DNA of 64,000 nt from Thalassia testudinum (GCA_037157565.1 JAZHRO010000063.1:10708001-10772000), one strand, 5' to 3'; numbered from the stretch's first letter, positions 10,437 to 22,656 are shown. Translations and numbers: made by a program. The notes: generated by a model not told the origin, from the sequence alone.

Positions 10437-13035
10437 TGTAATAACCCGGTTCCCGAATCCCTATGAGACACGAGAACCGAACCGACTCAACTAATCCCAA
10501 GACCTAGTCGTCCAACAAGGAAGTAACCAAAGAGCAGTAAAATAAACCACATTCAACGTGAATATAACTAACAGTAAGAAAGTACAGCAGTAAGGAAAGA
10601 AACTACCACAGTATATACCACCACAACAGTAGAACATTCATAATATAATTTGAACTGCAGGTAAAGAAAGTACACGGAAACAAGAACTACTCACTACAAC
10701 GTAACAAAAAAAGGTACAAGAGACAGTGATAACTCTACTGGACCCTACTCGGCCCAGCGTCCTCTGCAGCCGCTGACCCTGGCTGCTCAACACCTGGTCC
10801 TGAAAAAGGTAACGAGTGTAACACGTCAGCAAAACGCTGAGTAGAGTGGCAACTAAAACTAAAAGCAACAGTAGAGTGTACAGTAACTGTTATGTTCGAT
10901 TACTTTCTTTATTCACATCTTTCAAATGTCTCACTATTTCATTTATTCCTCAGATCTTTTTCTTGATCTCGAATGTTCCTCGTGGGAACGATCTTGATTG
11001 CAGTATTTTCCAAAAAGTAGAAGTACCACGTGGTGCTCTCCTGGCTGGGAGAGTCCCCCGTGGTGATCCTACCCTCAGTCAACCACCCCAAGGTCACTGA
11101 CAGACGTAACGGTGACTACGGCACGCGCGATAAACGCACAGGTAGCTAACCCGTACTGGCACGCGGTCAGTCGTTTCCGTTAACGGGTGCGCCCAAAGCA
11201 CAGCACGGAACCAGTCCAGGGAAGAACCCTCTCAGTAACAGGGGTCCAACCCCTCCACAGTAACCAAACCGGGGCCTTGCCCCTCCACAGTCCGCGCACC
11301 CTCGCCTGACTACCCTGGTTTGCCCCAGCGGGCCTAACAAGTCGGTGTGGGAGGCTAGCAGAACCCCGGGGCCCGTGGGGTAGCTAATACCTCCCTACAC
11401 TAGTAGCTCTCCTCGGTACTACGTACGCGAGGGCCAGCAAGTCGGTACAGAGTGGCCAGTCCTAACCCCGGGTCCCTGGGGCAGCTGGCCCCGCTCTGCA
11501 CTAAACAGGGGGACAGTCGCTCTCCTTGGTACTCCGTACTCAAGGGCCAGCTCACTTCCCCAATACTATTCCATTCACTTTCCAGGAGTTCTACTCCTAC
11601 TTCCCCGTAGGGTTCCATCCTTTTTACCCAAATATCCAAGTTTCACTTTCCAGTTTCACATTCTTACAATCCATGTTCTCAACCACATTATTTATTCACA
11701 ACAGGCAGCTGTTAATTCAAATTACAGGCAGCTTTATATCTCTTTCCATTTTCCAAGACTGCAGTATTATACATTCCACTAGTTTTCCCATCCTAGGATT
11801 CATGCCATATCCAAGGATCTATCATACAATCTAATTTTCCAGTCCTAGGATTCATGCAACACCTAGGAGCTATCATTCCATCTATTTCTCATTCCTAGGA
11901 TTCATGCAATGTCCTACGTTCTATTTATGGTTCCATAATTTAATAGATTTTATTAATAACTTAAAGCCACTCTACCAGGTACAACGGGAGAAATGGGGGC
12001 GTGGTCGGGAATCCCGCGTGCCTCCGCGACCCCCGAGACTGCAACAGAATGGGGTCCTATCACAAGGATCAAATACAAGGAGTATCTCAAAACAGTGTAT
12101 AGCTACTGTAGACGGGTAGAGGAATTAATTCCGAAAAGAACACAACTCGAATCGTGGAAAACGGAACCCGAACGGGCCCTAAACGGGTCGAAAACGACGA
12201 CACTGTGCAAAATCAGACGTTTGGAACTTCTTCCAGACGTCTTAAAAAGTGGATCAGAGAATTACCTTGTTCAGCGTGGTTTCCCAGACGTCCAGAAGTC
12301 TGCGGGGACGTCTGGCCTAGCTCCCAGACGTCTGGAGGTCGCTGCCGCCGTCGGGTACTACTGCCAGACGTCTGATTCGCGATGGATGGCGAATCACCGA
12401 GCCTGCGCACACTCATCTCCCTCCCTCAGTACGGTCAGTCGACAGGAAGGAAGAAGGGGACGGAAAACTCACCTTTCAGACGTCTGGATGGTCTTCAAGA
12501 CGTCGCCCTCGCCGTCTGGCTATCAACCCAGACGTCTGATTCTGGAAATTTTTCCAGAATCAGGGCGCCACTCGGCCTCCGCTCGCGACGCCGCCCGCGT
12601 CGCACCTCGCGCGCCTGCTGCTCAGACCGCAGCAGTCCCCCCTCCGCGTCGCTCCGCGCCCCCTACGCCCTCCGCCGGCCGGCCCTAGCAGCCCCAGCGA
12701 GCTCGCCCTCACGGCAGAGCTCTGCTCTCGCACGCAGCACCTCCACGCTCACTGCAGCCGCCGCTGCCGCCCTTGCGCTCGCGCTCACGCTCACTGGCTG
12801 AAGGAGAAGAGGGAGGAGACGGTGGTGACGGAAGTGAGGGGAGGCGTGGCCTTTTAAGGCCGTGCGAGGAGAGAGGACGCGGCAGGGCGTCTACAGCCGC
12901 AGGGAATAAACGAATATGCGGGTCTGCGCGCTCAGGCGCGCAAACGACCCGCGCGTGTGGAAGATAACGGATTTCCAGACGTCTGGAAACGATCCCAGAC
13001 GTCTGGTCCAACGTCTGGGGCACGCGTTCGTTACA
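10437..13035. mobile_element. solo LTR (gypsy-like), 2.6 kb
   Basis: The block starts TGTAATAACCCGG and ends CGTTCGTTACA, giving TGTAA...TTACA terminal inverted ends. It is flanked by an exact 5-bp direct repeat, ctaaa at 10432-10436 and 13036-13040. Nothing inside encodes a protein with recognisable domains, so it is a solo LTR rather than a full element. The TGTAAYAACCCGG start and large size resemble Tekay/Del-type gypsy LTRs (family knowledge, not checked by search). The right third is GC-rich and holds a cluster of GACGTC palindromes. Orientation is not certain. Confidence 0.85.
12205..13020. repeat. cluster of CAGACGTCTGG palindromes
   Basis: About a dozen exact or one-off copies of the palindrome CAGACGTCTGG lie in roughly 800 bp (for example near 12325, 12363, 12477, 12529, 12977 and 12994), with irregular spacing. 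The ACGT core is the binding core of plant bZIP factors, so a regulatory role is possible but inferred only. Confidence 0.6.
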
Positions 13036-13399
13036 CTAAACAATACAATATTAGTACTTAATCTTTGGAGAGAGATTAATATTGTAAAGGACAATTTTAA
13101 AAATGATAAATAATTATTTAAAACAATCATGCAAAGTAAGTATGACATCTTTAGATTAACTCAATTACCCGCATAAATCCTTTTAATTCAATAGTAAAAT
13201 TTATCAAAAATGTATGTATGTGTCTAGTCATGTGTGATTCTCATTTGGAATAAGCACAACACAGGAATACAATGCACAGTCGTTTTAATGTTTTAAATAA
13301 ATAACACATGAAGTAATCTGCTTTGGTTAGAAATATTAAATGTGTTAGATTATTCAATATATTAAAACCAAATACTAATGTTTATACCAAATGATTCAT

Positions 13400-13930
13400 G
13401 ACGGTAAATGTATAGCAGCAATAGTGCACCTGTACCAGTACTTACGATGAGGACTGATACTACTTGGATGCTCAGGGTACCAGTACCAGAGATGAGTACT
13501 AGTACTTAATGAGTACCAGAACTTCTTGGTTACCGTATGTACTAGTACTCAACATGAGTATCAGCATCTACCAGGTATAATATGCCACAAGTTCGATTTC
13601 CAGAATAAATCCATGTCCTCAAGTACTGGTACCCACATGGAATATCGGTATTCATAGGGTACAAGTTTTGGGAAAACAGTACCTTCTGTGTACCGGTACT
13701 GAACCTCATGCATCAATACCTAAAATAATGTGTACTAATATTGATTTCATGTACCGATATTACATCAGCTCTGGAAAGGGTTCTGAAGTGTAATCTGTAT
13801 CTTGTATATACCAGTACTAAACTTTAATATCGATACCTGAATGATACATATTATGTTCCAAGGTCACCCGATATGATTTCGTACTTGACTAGTACTGCTG
13901 CTCATCATGAGTACCAGTATCGAATGAATG
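13400..13930. repeat. scattered GTACYRGTAC palindromes in copia leader
   Basis: This 530-bp part of the copia leader is filled with degenerate GTACCAGTAC, GTACTAGTAC and GTACCGGTAC units at irregular spacing. There is no long frame through it. The repeats are self-complementary and could fold as RNA. Confidence 0.6.
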
Positions 13931-14166
13931 TTGGGTTTGATTTCAAGGTGAAAATCTAGAACTGAAAATTGGTAATGATGATCGAAACACGACTCAGAGA
14001 TCATAAATGGGATAAACACAATCATGAATGCATGAAATAAACATTAACCTGTGTTGATTCATCAAAGATGAGTCTGAAATGAATCAAACACAATTTTAAG
14101 AACTCTAAACCTAATGAGAGCTTCAAAAAACAGATTGTCAGGGCAACGATACAACGAAAGGAGAAA

Positions 14167-14177
14167 CTTTGATACCA
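14167..14177 (-). other. primer-binding site (tRNA-Met type)
   Basis: The minus strand reads TGGTATCAAAG two bases after the LTR end. The usual initiator-tRNA complement is TGGTATCAGAGC, so the match is strong but slightly diverged. It fixes the element's orientation and the LTR boundary at 14180. Confidence 0.75.
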
Positions 14178-14179
14178 CT

Positions 14180-14752
14180 TGATGGAATTTAATAGCCATA
14201 TGAAAATCGAATTAGATGACGATATCAATCAAAAATGATTTTTTATAAATCTCAAGAACCTTCCAATCATTATATCATCAACCCATAACAAAAAACAAGT
14301 GATGGAATCATACATGAATCCTTCGCAATGAGAAGATTGATGCATGTAGAGATCCTCTGTGGTCGATGGAAATCCCCTTGCAGAGATAGTGATGGTGCTA
14401 CCAGAAGGTATAGAGAAAGAGAGTGGAAGAAGACAAGAGTGAGACTCTTGAGTTCTTTCTAGGACCCTTATATTCTCTACAATGAGATGTAAAGAACTAT
14501 TACCACCCACTCCTTGCATACCCCTATGGGGACCATACCTGTTAAAATTGAAATGACATTTTATCCATCATAGAATTACATTTCCCTTATGATTTCTATA
14601 TATAAAGTTTTATACCCTCATGAGATGTAAGTGATCTATTAATATAATTAAATTATAGTAAAGACAACAAACATGATGTCAAATATGTCTATATATGATA
14701 ATGTATAGGCTTGTAATAATAAAATATGTTGGTTTACATTATGATTCTAACA
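14180..14752 (-). mobile_element. 5' LTR of the copia element
   Basis: On the minus strand this 573-bp block begins TGTTAGAATCATAATG and ends ATTAAATTCCATCA, directly before the primer site. TG...CA ends and position define it as the 5' LTR. No second copy is present in the window. Confidence 0.7.
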
Positions 14753-15884
14753 TAAGATAACCTTTTCATGAAATTGACTCAATTTATCAATAGCGACGTC
14801 CTCGATTTGTTCAACTTGAGTATATAATGACAATGTTAACAAAGAGATTCTAATACAATTCAAATATCTATGTATCATTTGAGGTCTTCCCATATTTCTC
14901 TCCGAGTAATCTTAGATGTCCTTGTCCTCTTTCATATTAGATTTATAACAATGTTTAGCTCAATGTTTTTGAAGTTGACGACATTGCTTCTTACTTCTAT
15001 AGTTCTGATTCTAAAAGGTGCCCTCGCTAGAGCCTAATAGGAAATGCTTAAGAACATTGAAGATAATTATGAGCATTCAACTTGATAGTTGTCACTATTT
15101 GTTGAGTATGTACATATATCTCGATATAATAAGATGGATCCTTCCAATCTACTTTAATCTCATGAAGCAAAGTTGGAACCTAACCACATGATCTCTAAGA
15201 AATCACATCTTAGATGAAGGCTCAAATGCATATATGTTGCAAAGAGAAGAATAAAGAAGCAAGATAAGCATGAATATTAAAGGTGCAAAGTTCCTAAATG
15301 TATGATGTACAGACATCAACAACGTAAGGCTCAAGAGCACATAGGCACTAACAATGCTGAGTTTATACATGCATAAGTACTAGATAATGCTAGCCTCACA
15401 TTCACACAAGCAATAGACAATGTTGCCCATACATGCAAGCACAACACATGCGCTCCTTTGCATGCTAGTGCTAAGAATAAATCTAATCAGGCACCTAGGT
15501 AGCCCCTCCCTCTTAGCAATGTTCAACTAGTAGGTAGCATCTAAACGGGCAATAGAGGACTTATTCATTGGCAACAAGCTCTTGTCCATATAGGTTGGAA
15601 CCTTATTCGGATGTCGTCGGTCAAAGAGAAGTGGGGGTTTCAAGCACAAAACCTAGGGTCCTCCCTACTTCCACAACATGTAGAATAGAAAGAGGAACGA
15701 AATATCATTGATGCTTGAGTCCTCTAAACATAGAACAAAAGAAAAAATTACACAAGGATCCAAAACTAATACACAATAAGAAAATAACTAGTACTCAAAC
15801 ATGAATATTTAGGAAAGCCTGCATCATTTTGCCATATAAATCAAGAAAAAAACAAAACATATCTAGCCAACAATGAAAAAGCAT
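14753..15884. other. unassigned intergenic or old repeat sequence
   Basis: No reading frame, TIR or LTR boundary was convincing on either strand. The left half gives weak translations without family motifs. After removal of the insertion at 15885-19670 this stretch would continue at 19671, so it is the target of that element. Confidence 0.4.
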
Positions 15885-16177
15885 TGTTGAAATAAGTAAT
15901 TAAATAAATCAAACACGAAATTAAAGCATCGCAATATTGAACACTTGGGTTTACACAGAAACCCTTCTCATGAAAAGAGCGTAGAAAACCATGATAAAAA
16001 CATCCCTATGAGTATGATCTTTCAATATTTCTTCTTAATGACAAATGAGAGGTACAAGGGCCTTTATATAAGTCATCACACACCTCTCTCTTTCCCACTC
16101 CACTATGTGGAACTAAAACATGTAATTAGATCTTCGATTATCTAATTACCCAACAACAACATTTATCTCTCTCAACA
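15885..16177 (-). mobile_element. 3' LTR of short-LTR element copy 1
   Basis: This copy begins TGTTGAAATAAG and ends CTCTCTCAACA on the plus strand. It is about 48 bp longer than its partner at 19426-19670 because of internal indels. An AGAGAGAG purine run adjoins it on the minus strand as a possible polypurine tract. Confidence 0.8.
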
Positions 16178-16520
16178 CTCTCTCTTAAGTTGAAGCATGA
16201 AATACTCAACTTGTACAACACATTCCTTACTCTCACAAGCAGAACACAACTCTCAACTGGTGCAACCCGATCATGGCTCTCCTCCAAGCGAATGACGACA
16301 GTTATATCCTCGTTCTTGCCTATAGGTGAGTATTGTGATGACGATGCATTAACGTAGGCTGGAATCTGATAAATGCACTACTAAAGCTAGCTCTGATTGG
16401 TCTCTCCTAAAGATCTTAAATGGTACTCGTGCCTTCCCAATTGGAGATCTCAGAAGAGGGCATCTTTGTTGGAGACCTCAAGATTGGCCTCTCCCACATG
16501 AAAACTCAAAGCAGTCCTCT

Positions 16521-18270
16521 CAACAACAACAACAACCAAGCCTTTTCCTACACTAAGTGGGGTCGGCTATATGGATTCTTTGCCTCCACACAGATCGATT
16601 TTCAGCCATTTTAGGACTTAAATTAAATTAATTGAGGTCATACTTAATAGTTTCCTTCCAACACTTGTTTGGTCTTCCTCGCCCCCCCTTAACGGGTTCA
16701 GCTTCCAACTTCTCGCATCTCCTAACTGAAGCATCTAGTGGCCTTTTTTATAAATGTCCAAACCATCTTAGACAGGCCTCTCTCATTTTATCCTCTATCG
16801 GTGCCACCCTAACTCTTTTTCTAATAAACTCATTTGAAATACGGTCCTTTCTTGTATGACCACACATCCATCTTAACATCTTCATTTCTGCCACAGACAT
16901 CTTCTGTACATGCCTATAGTTTATAGCTCAGCATTCAGAACCGTACAACAAGGCTGGTCTTACCATAGCTCGATAGTATTTTCCTTTGACTTTTAAAGGA
17001 ACCCTCTTATCACAGAGAACACCAGAAGCACCCCTCCATTTCAACCACCCTGCATTAATTCTATGTGTAACATCTCCATCAATTCCACTATCATGTTGGA
17101 AAATAGATCCCAAGTACTTAAAAATATCTTTCATTGGAATGCACTCTTCTCCAATTTTTACATCAATCCCTTCGTTGTTCCCTCTACTACTAAACTTACA
17201 TTCCATATACTCAATTTTCGTCCTACTTATGCGTAATCATTTATCTTCCAGGGCTTCTCTCCAAAGCTCAAGTTTTCTGTTCACTCCATCTCTTGTCTCA
17301 TCAACACAATGTCATCAGCAAAAAGCATACACCAAGGCACCTCAACTTGGATATGCTTCGTCAACTCATCCATGATCAAGGCAAAAAGATAAGGGCTTAA
17401 AGTCGAACCTTGATACAGACCAATGGTGATATCAAAGTAGTCCGTCAAATCATCCTTAGTCTTTACACAAGCTACTGCTCCATAGTACATATCCTTTATG
17501 AGGTTGATATATATAACTAACACTTGTCTCTTTTCCAAAATTCTCCACAAGATCTCTTGGGACAGAATCATAGGCCTTCTCCAAATCAATAAAAATCATA
17601 TGTAAATCATTTTTCTTCACTTTGTATGTCTCCATCATACGTCTCAAGAGATGTATTACCTCAATAGTAGACCTGCCTGGCATAAAGTCAAATTGATTTT
17701 CAGTTACCATAGAGACTTGCCTCACCCTTCTTTCAATTATTCTTTCCCAAAGTTTCATCGTATGACTCATCAACTTAATACCTCTATAGTTGGAACAATC
17801 TTGTATATCACCCTTGTTCTTATATAAAGGAACCACAAAACTTTTCTTCCATTCCTCTGGCATCTTCTTGCTTCTCCATACAGTATTAAATAAATTTGTG
17901 AGCCAAGTTATACCACGTTTTCCCGCCATTCTCCAAACGTTTATAGGCATATCATCAGGCCCAACAATCCTCCCACTTTTTATCATCTTCAAAGCCTCCT
18001 CTACTTCTTTCTTTTGTATCCTTCGATAACATGTCCGATTCACATACTCTTCTGAGTTAACTAACTCCCCTAAAATGATATCATTCTTTTGTTTTTCATT
18101 AAATAGCTTATGAAAATATCTTTTCCATCTTGTCTTTATATCATCACTAGCTATAAGCACCCTTCCTTCTTCATCCTTGATGCATCTTACATGTGTAAGG
18201 TCCTTTGCTTTCTGCTCTCTTGCTTTAGCTAATTTGAAAATATCTTTTTCACCTTCTTTAGAATCAAGTA
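16521..18270 (-). pseudogene. RTE-clade LINE, 5'-truncated
   Basis: Minus-strand frames give a nearly continuous RTE reverse transcriptase: EGEKDIFKLAKARE, the KKEVEEALKMIKSG and GPDDMPINVWR region (17456-18160), YRGIKLMSHTMKLWERIIE, a FMPGRST box, FIDLEKAYDSVP (first catalytic Asp), then FADDIVL (17281-17589) and the C-terminal YLGSI and GWLKWRGASGVLCD region (16928-17206). The 3' end carries the (GTT)n tail usual for plant RTE, seen here as CAACAACAACAACAAC at 16521. The endonuclease is missing, so the copy is 5'-truncated. Several frameshifts inactivate it. A short cctct lies at both edges but does not prove the duplication. Confidence 0.9.
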
Positions 18271-18969
18271 GGCCTCTCCCATACAGAAATCTCTCAGTAA
18301 ACTTCTCTTATATAGGAACCAAGAAAATGCTCCTCCCATATAGGAACTGATATTGAGCTTCTCTTATGTGGAGACCTCGAAGAATAAGTTTTCCTCATAT
18401 GATATCCACAATAGGCTCTCATACTCACACTCCCCTTGTCTCCTATACTCCTATAAGAGAAGAAACATAGAAAACACAAGAGAAGAACTTCTCCCACTCT
18501 TCTCTTCTGCCTTTTCATCATTTTTTCTCTTCTTTTTTTTCGTTCTTTTTTTTTGTTAAGCTAATGAGTAAAAAACAACATAAAAGAGAGATAGAGAGCT
18601 AAAAATTGCAAAATGCCCATCATCTTAGCTGTTGCAATTCAACTTCTTCCAAGCAATCCTTGGCTTCTTCTTACCAGTCTTCTCTACATCGAAAGCCTCT
18701 ATGCGACCTCCATTTTTCCAACACAGCATCCTCGCACGATATTTCTTCCCAAGTCTCGCCAAGAAGCATCTCCGCTCGCTCAATCTCTTTACTGCCTTCT
18801 CGATTCTACTTGATTGTCCTCTCATGAGATCCCTCTGCTTATGCACCATCCTCACAAAACCTCATCACATGGCCCCGTCAACCATCCTCGTTGCTAATCT
18901 ACATCGAGCATCTCTTCTAGCCAATGCTGAATAATTGCTGGAGGGGAGCTCATGCTCACTTGAACACAA

Positions 18970-19180
18970 AATCACTGTTGTGCAAGAATAAATCATCTAC
19001 ATGGCCCGATCTAGTCATCTACTGTACCACCTCATGCCATAGCTTCATGATGTGGGTCTTCCTAATCACAATGTACTTGTCAAGCATTGTGGCGATGAAG
19101 AAAGAGTCGGTCACTTCGAGCTCCATGGACACGAAATTGAGCCATGAACTTCTTTTATCACCACAAAAATGTGCCTCTTC
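18970..19180 (-). pseudogene. unidentified captured coding fragment
   Basis: Between the primer site and the repeat array, the minus strand (element sense) holds a reading stretch with MELEVTDSFFIATMLDKYIV followed by a HIMKLWHEVV box, ending in TAG. The two other members of this family carry host gene pieces at the same place, so this may be one too. I do not recognise the protein, and the frame is too short to name. Confidence 0.3.
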
Positions 19181-19413
19181 ACACCATTGTTGCGAGGGTA
19201 GGGCTCGATGCCCTACCCATGGTTTGTCTATCTCCTTTGAGCTGTTAGATCTATAAATCTTTGTTCATCTCCTTAGGGCATGTGGAGACCCAACTATAGC
19301 ACCTTGTGTCTTGGAACCAAGATATGGAGAAAAAATGAAACAAAATACAAGAACAAGACATAAGCAAAGATTAAATCCTAATAAAAATAAGGTGATAATC
19401 CCAAGAACAACTT

Positions 19414-19425
19414 ACTCTAATACTA
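19414..19425 (-). other. degraded primer-binding site
   Basis: The minus strand reads TAGTATTAGAGT directly before the LTR boundary; two transitions would make it TGGTATCAGAGT. The same place in the sister elements reads TGGTATCGGAG (37358-37368) and TAGTATCAGAG (38910-38920). Confidence 0.65.
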
Positions 19426-19670
19426 TATTGAAATAAGTAATCAAATAAATCAAACATGAAATCAAAGCATCACAATGTAGAGCACTTGGGTTTACGTAGA
19501 GAGAAGTGCTTCCATGAGTGTGATCTTTCAATATTTCTTTTCAATAACAAATGGAGGGAACAAGAGCCTTTACCACACACCCCTCTTTCCCACTTCGCTA
19601 TGCAGAACTAAAACATGTAATTGACTATCTAATTATCTAATTACCCGACAACAACATTCCTCTCTCAACA
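19426..19670 (-). mobile_element. 5' LTR of short-LTR element copy 1
   Basis: Direct repeat of 15885-16177, starting TATTGAAATAAG and ending CTCTCTCAACA on the plus strand, followed by the target duplication agcat. Confidence 0.8.
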
Positions 19671-22473
19671 AGCATATTGAATCTTGAGCCCAGTGCAATT
19701 ATCACACTAATATGGAATGGGATATTTAACAATTAATACATGTCATTCATGTGGAAACTTGCATCTCTTCACAAAGTGCTAGTACTGCGGGGATAAAAAA
19801 GAGAAAGATAGTGCCACTGCTTATTAGAATAGACTTGTGGTTTTGTCATGCTGAAAGGTAACAGAGCTTAAGGTTCCCTACCATGCCTAAGTTAACTGGT
19901 AATGAACATAGAGACTAAGAGTACCATGCAAAGATAATATCTATGAGTCACCTTCAAGTCTTATGTAAGCATGTCATTTGACTTCGAAGAAGATTGCAAA
20001 AATTCCTTTTCTTAATAGCTTCTCTAAACATTGAGCTTGCAGATCGTGGTGCAACACCAGTGCCAGAACCCTGTAGAATGCAGTCTACTATGTAAAGGTA
20101 TGATAAAAAAATCCAAAGAAAGGCTCACAGAATTTCGCATACAATGAACACAACACCCAAAAAAAATAATCAAAGAAAATACTAGCAATGTTGCTTAAAA
20201 GTGGAAACTATACTAGAGATTATAAACTAAATATCTGCACCTTTGATAAAACCTTTTGGATATACATGGTATCATCAGGAAGAATCTTACATTTACTTGC
20301 AGGTTTCTTTTCTCATTCAAGTATTTTGCAGTCTGCAGCTGAACTGGTAATCATTCACAACATGGAAATGGAATGAGTTTGCTATTCAAAAATTTCATTT
20401 CATCAGGACAGAAAATATCAAACCTGTCAAATGAATATGTACTCAGCTTTCTGAACAAATATAGGCAGTTGAGACCATAGGGAAAGGTGACAGTCATCAT
20501 AAACAATTAGAAGAAAAACACCATATTTGCTGTGAGTTACGTATTTTGGACTTATATGCATAATTGGCTCCACTTCAAGATCCAAGGAGTTATATTAAGT
20601 TATTCCAACGTTGCCGATTATAAAAGCTTGTCTGAACTAGGAGATTTAAAGAGTCCTCTACTACCAGCTCATCTTGAGAAGGGATACTAAAGCATGGGGC
20701 TCTTTAGGCCACTTCTCGCATGGAGTAGGGTGGCACTCTTCTATGACAAACAATGTTACATCTAGGTATTCTAATGTCCTTATTGATGTTATTTATTCAA
20801 TATGTGGGAGATCCCAAATTGAAGCCAACTGGCCTGAGCGAAGAGGCTCCATCCATTGGTATTAACAACTACTTGATTTCCACATCTTTAGATGTGGCAT
20901 TATTTCTCAACACCCCCTCGTGTGTGGCTTTGAAGTTAAGGTTTTTAAATTGTGTGATTTGACAGTTTTTTGATATTTGTGGTGGACGTGCTATCTTAAA
21001 TATGTTAAATGAAACTCTTCTTGGCTTCACCGCCCTAAGGGATTCTAAGGTGGATATTGCATGTTACTTTCATTTGGTGGATGTCATTATTGTTTTCTCA
21101 CTAAATATGTTATCGGTACGCCTCATGTAATTTTCCTATTCAGCCCCTCTATATAAGTGAGGTTAGGGCTCCCAATCCATCTTCTTGTGTGATGTACATG
21201 ATTGTGTGCTCCAGCAAAAAAAAGACTTGCATTTGAAAGTTGCTGGATGTTTCTTCAGACCTTTGATTTGACAGATGCAAGTGCCAGCACTGATCATGAT
21301 GGATAAGCACTCCAGAAACAACCCAGAGCAGGTGCAAGGAATGCAGGGAGAACAACATTTCTTTCTGTCTGTTAAAGAGGAAGAAACCAGATTCAGTCCC
21401 ATCTGTCACTGCAAGAGATACTCCTAACAAGAGGAAGAATTCCTTGTTATAGTTTATATGAACTTACTTGTATGCAAGGTTCCTACTATCTTGAGAAGAA
21501 ACAAACACTTGAGCCTTTTCATCAAGTAGTGAGCATCAGTCCATCCGCAAATAAATAAAGATAACTTTTCCACTTACAATCTTGTCAGTATCTGTCAAGT
21601 TTCTTCTTTTACTTGCAGCTGCCTATATTACTTGAAATTTCTATCTCTAGATTCAATGGATGAATTATTCTTGGCCATTTATTATCATTGATGTTTTGCT
21701 ATTACACACCTCTTTCTCTATGTCTACATTTGGGCAATTGTGGAACTTCATACATTTGTTTTTCGGCTCTTAAGGTGCATTGAAGGTCGCCACAGCTGAA
21801 ACCTCCAATCCAAGGCCTCCAAAGTTCCCCACAATGAGAATCAAAAAGCAGATGCACTGGCCATACTTGCATCCACCTTCAAATAAAAGTCAACCGAAGT
21901 CTTCATAGGATGCCTCGAGAGTGCTAAGCCTTCCACAAACAGAGGTTTCGGCCATAGTAGAGTAAGCGAGGGAGGATTTAGCCAAGGATTGGATAGCCCC
22001 TTACATCCATTTCCTTCAAACAAGGTCCTAAATAAACATCCAGAACCAAAAGCCTTAAGATGAAAAGCCACAGAGTAAACCATGCAAAAAGGTGTGCTCT
22101 GTTGTAGACACACTTCCTATCAGTACTACAATGCAAAAACCAAGGCAAGACTCGTGAAGGAACACAGTGTGGTTGCAGAAAATTTAAAGTAGCCAAGATG
22201 CTGGCAGGGGAACTCTTCAGATATAGCTACTATTTGCTGACCCTTAAGGCAGGTACAACAAATTACTTGAAGTATGACCATTGCCGAAGGAATGACAAAA
22301 TCCCACAGTAATCATTCATGGAACTTACAACCATGAATTCTAAGTGCCTCTTAAGCAATACAGGATCAGCTTGAATGGTAAATTCTAAAAGCTCCGAGTG
22401 CTGGGGAATTTCTCCTGGTCATTGTGGACTACTTTAGCAAACAGGGAAGAGGCCCAAGCTCTGGCTTCCACCA
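19671..22473. other. unassigned region with weak exon-like signals
   Basis: This 2.8-kb stretch has no recognised transposon domain. On the minus strand two segments look exon-like. At 19954-20070 an AG acceptor precedes 38 codons (GSGTGVAPRSASSMFREAIK and on) and a TGA. At 20297-20343 a 47-bp segment encoding QLQTAKYLNEKRNLQ sits between a CCAG acceptor and a GTAAAT donor. A Cys-rich stretch (KKCCSPCIPCTC) lies near 21330. A TATATAAGTG motif at about 21150 on the plus strand could belong to an old LTR. These could be a decayed host gene or chance. Confidence 0.3.
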
Positions 22474-22486
22474 TGTTAATGTCAAC

Positions 22487-22652
22487 GGTGGGATAAAATG
22501 AAAGGCCTTAGTTTATTGAGTGCCCTACCTCTTTTCATTTATAGATAGAAAAAAAGACAAATTATAAAGTAACCGTAAGACAGACAGAATGTGACAAACA
22601 TACCCTTACAAATAAATGTAAAATAGAAAATAGAATACTACTCAAGTCTACA
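22487..22652 (-). mobile_element. 3' LTR of complete copia element
   Basis: This 166-bp copy contains GGGATAAAATGAAAGGCC at its left end and CAAGTCTACA at its right end. The minus strand has a GAGGAGGAG polypurine tract directly upstream. The partner LTR is the same length once the MITE is removed. Confidence 0.85.
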
Positions 22653-22656
22653 CTCC

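Larger units (their letters stand above)
7909..14752 (-). mobile_element. Ty1-copia element, 3'-truncated
   Basis: A Tnt1-like copia element reads on the minus strand: 5' LTR (14180-14752), tRNA-Met-type primer site (14167-14177), a long leader, gag (9700-10330), integrase (7909-9110) and the first residues of RT, where it stops against Athila gag at 7908. RT, RNase H and the 3' LTR are absent. The leader contains a later solo LTR (10437-13035). Without its second LTR no target duplication can be tested. Confidence 0.8.
15885..19670 (-). mobile_element. short-LTR non-autonomous retrotransposon, copy 1
   Basis: LTRs at 15885-16177 and 19426-19670 are direct repeats, and the element is bounded by a perfect 5-bp duplication, agcat at 15880-15884 and 19671-19675. 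A degraded tRNA-Met primer site adjoins the right LTR on the minus strand. The interior has no gag or pol. It holds an array of imperfect GGAGACCTC-type units near the 3' LTR, a degenerate palindrome near 18437-18462, and 0.8 kb of unidentified sequence next to the primer site. An RTE LINE (16521-18270) has inserted into the repeat array. It shares layout, LTR and palindrome with the elements at 35782-37618 and 38657-40903. Confidence 0.85.

Noticed and set aside
11993..12801. Long open frames (231 and 139 residues) in the GC-rich part of the solo LTR
   Set aside because: They overlap in several frames, show no domain, and are expected from high GC content in an LTR bounded by a perfect target repeat.
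18970..19180. Naming the captured fragment as a decarboxylase-like enzyme
   Set aside because: The resemblance in the FFIATMLDKYIV stretch was too short and lacked any active-site motif.
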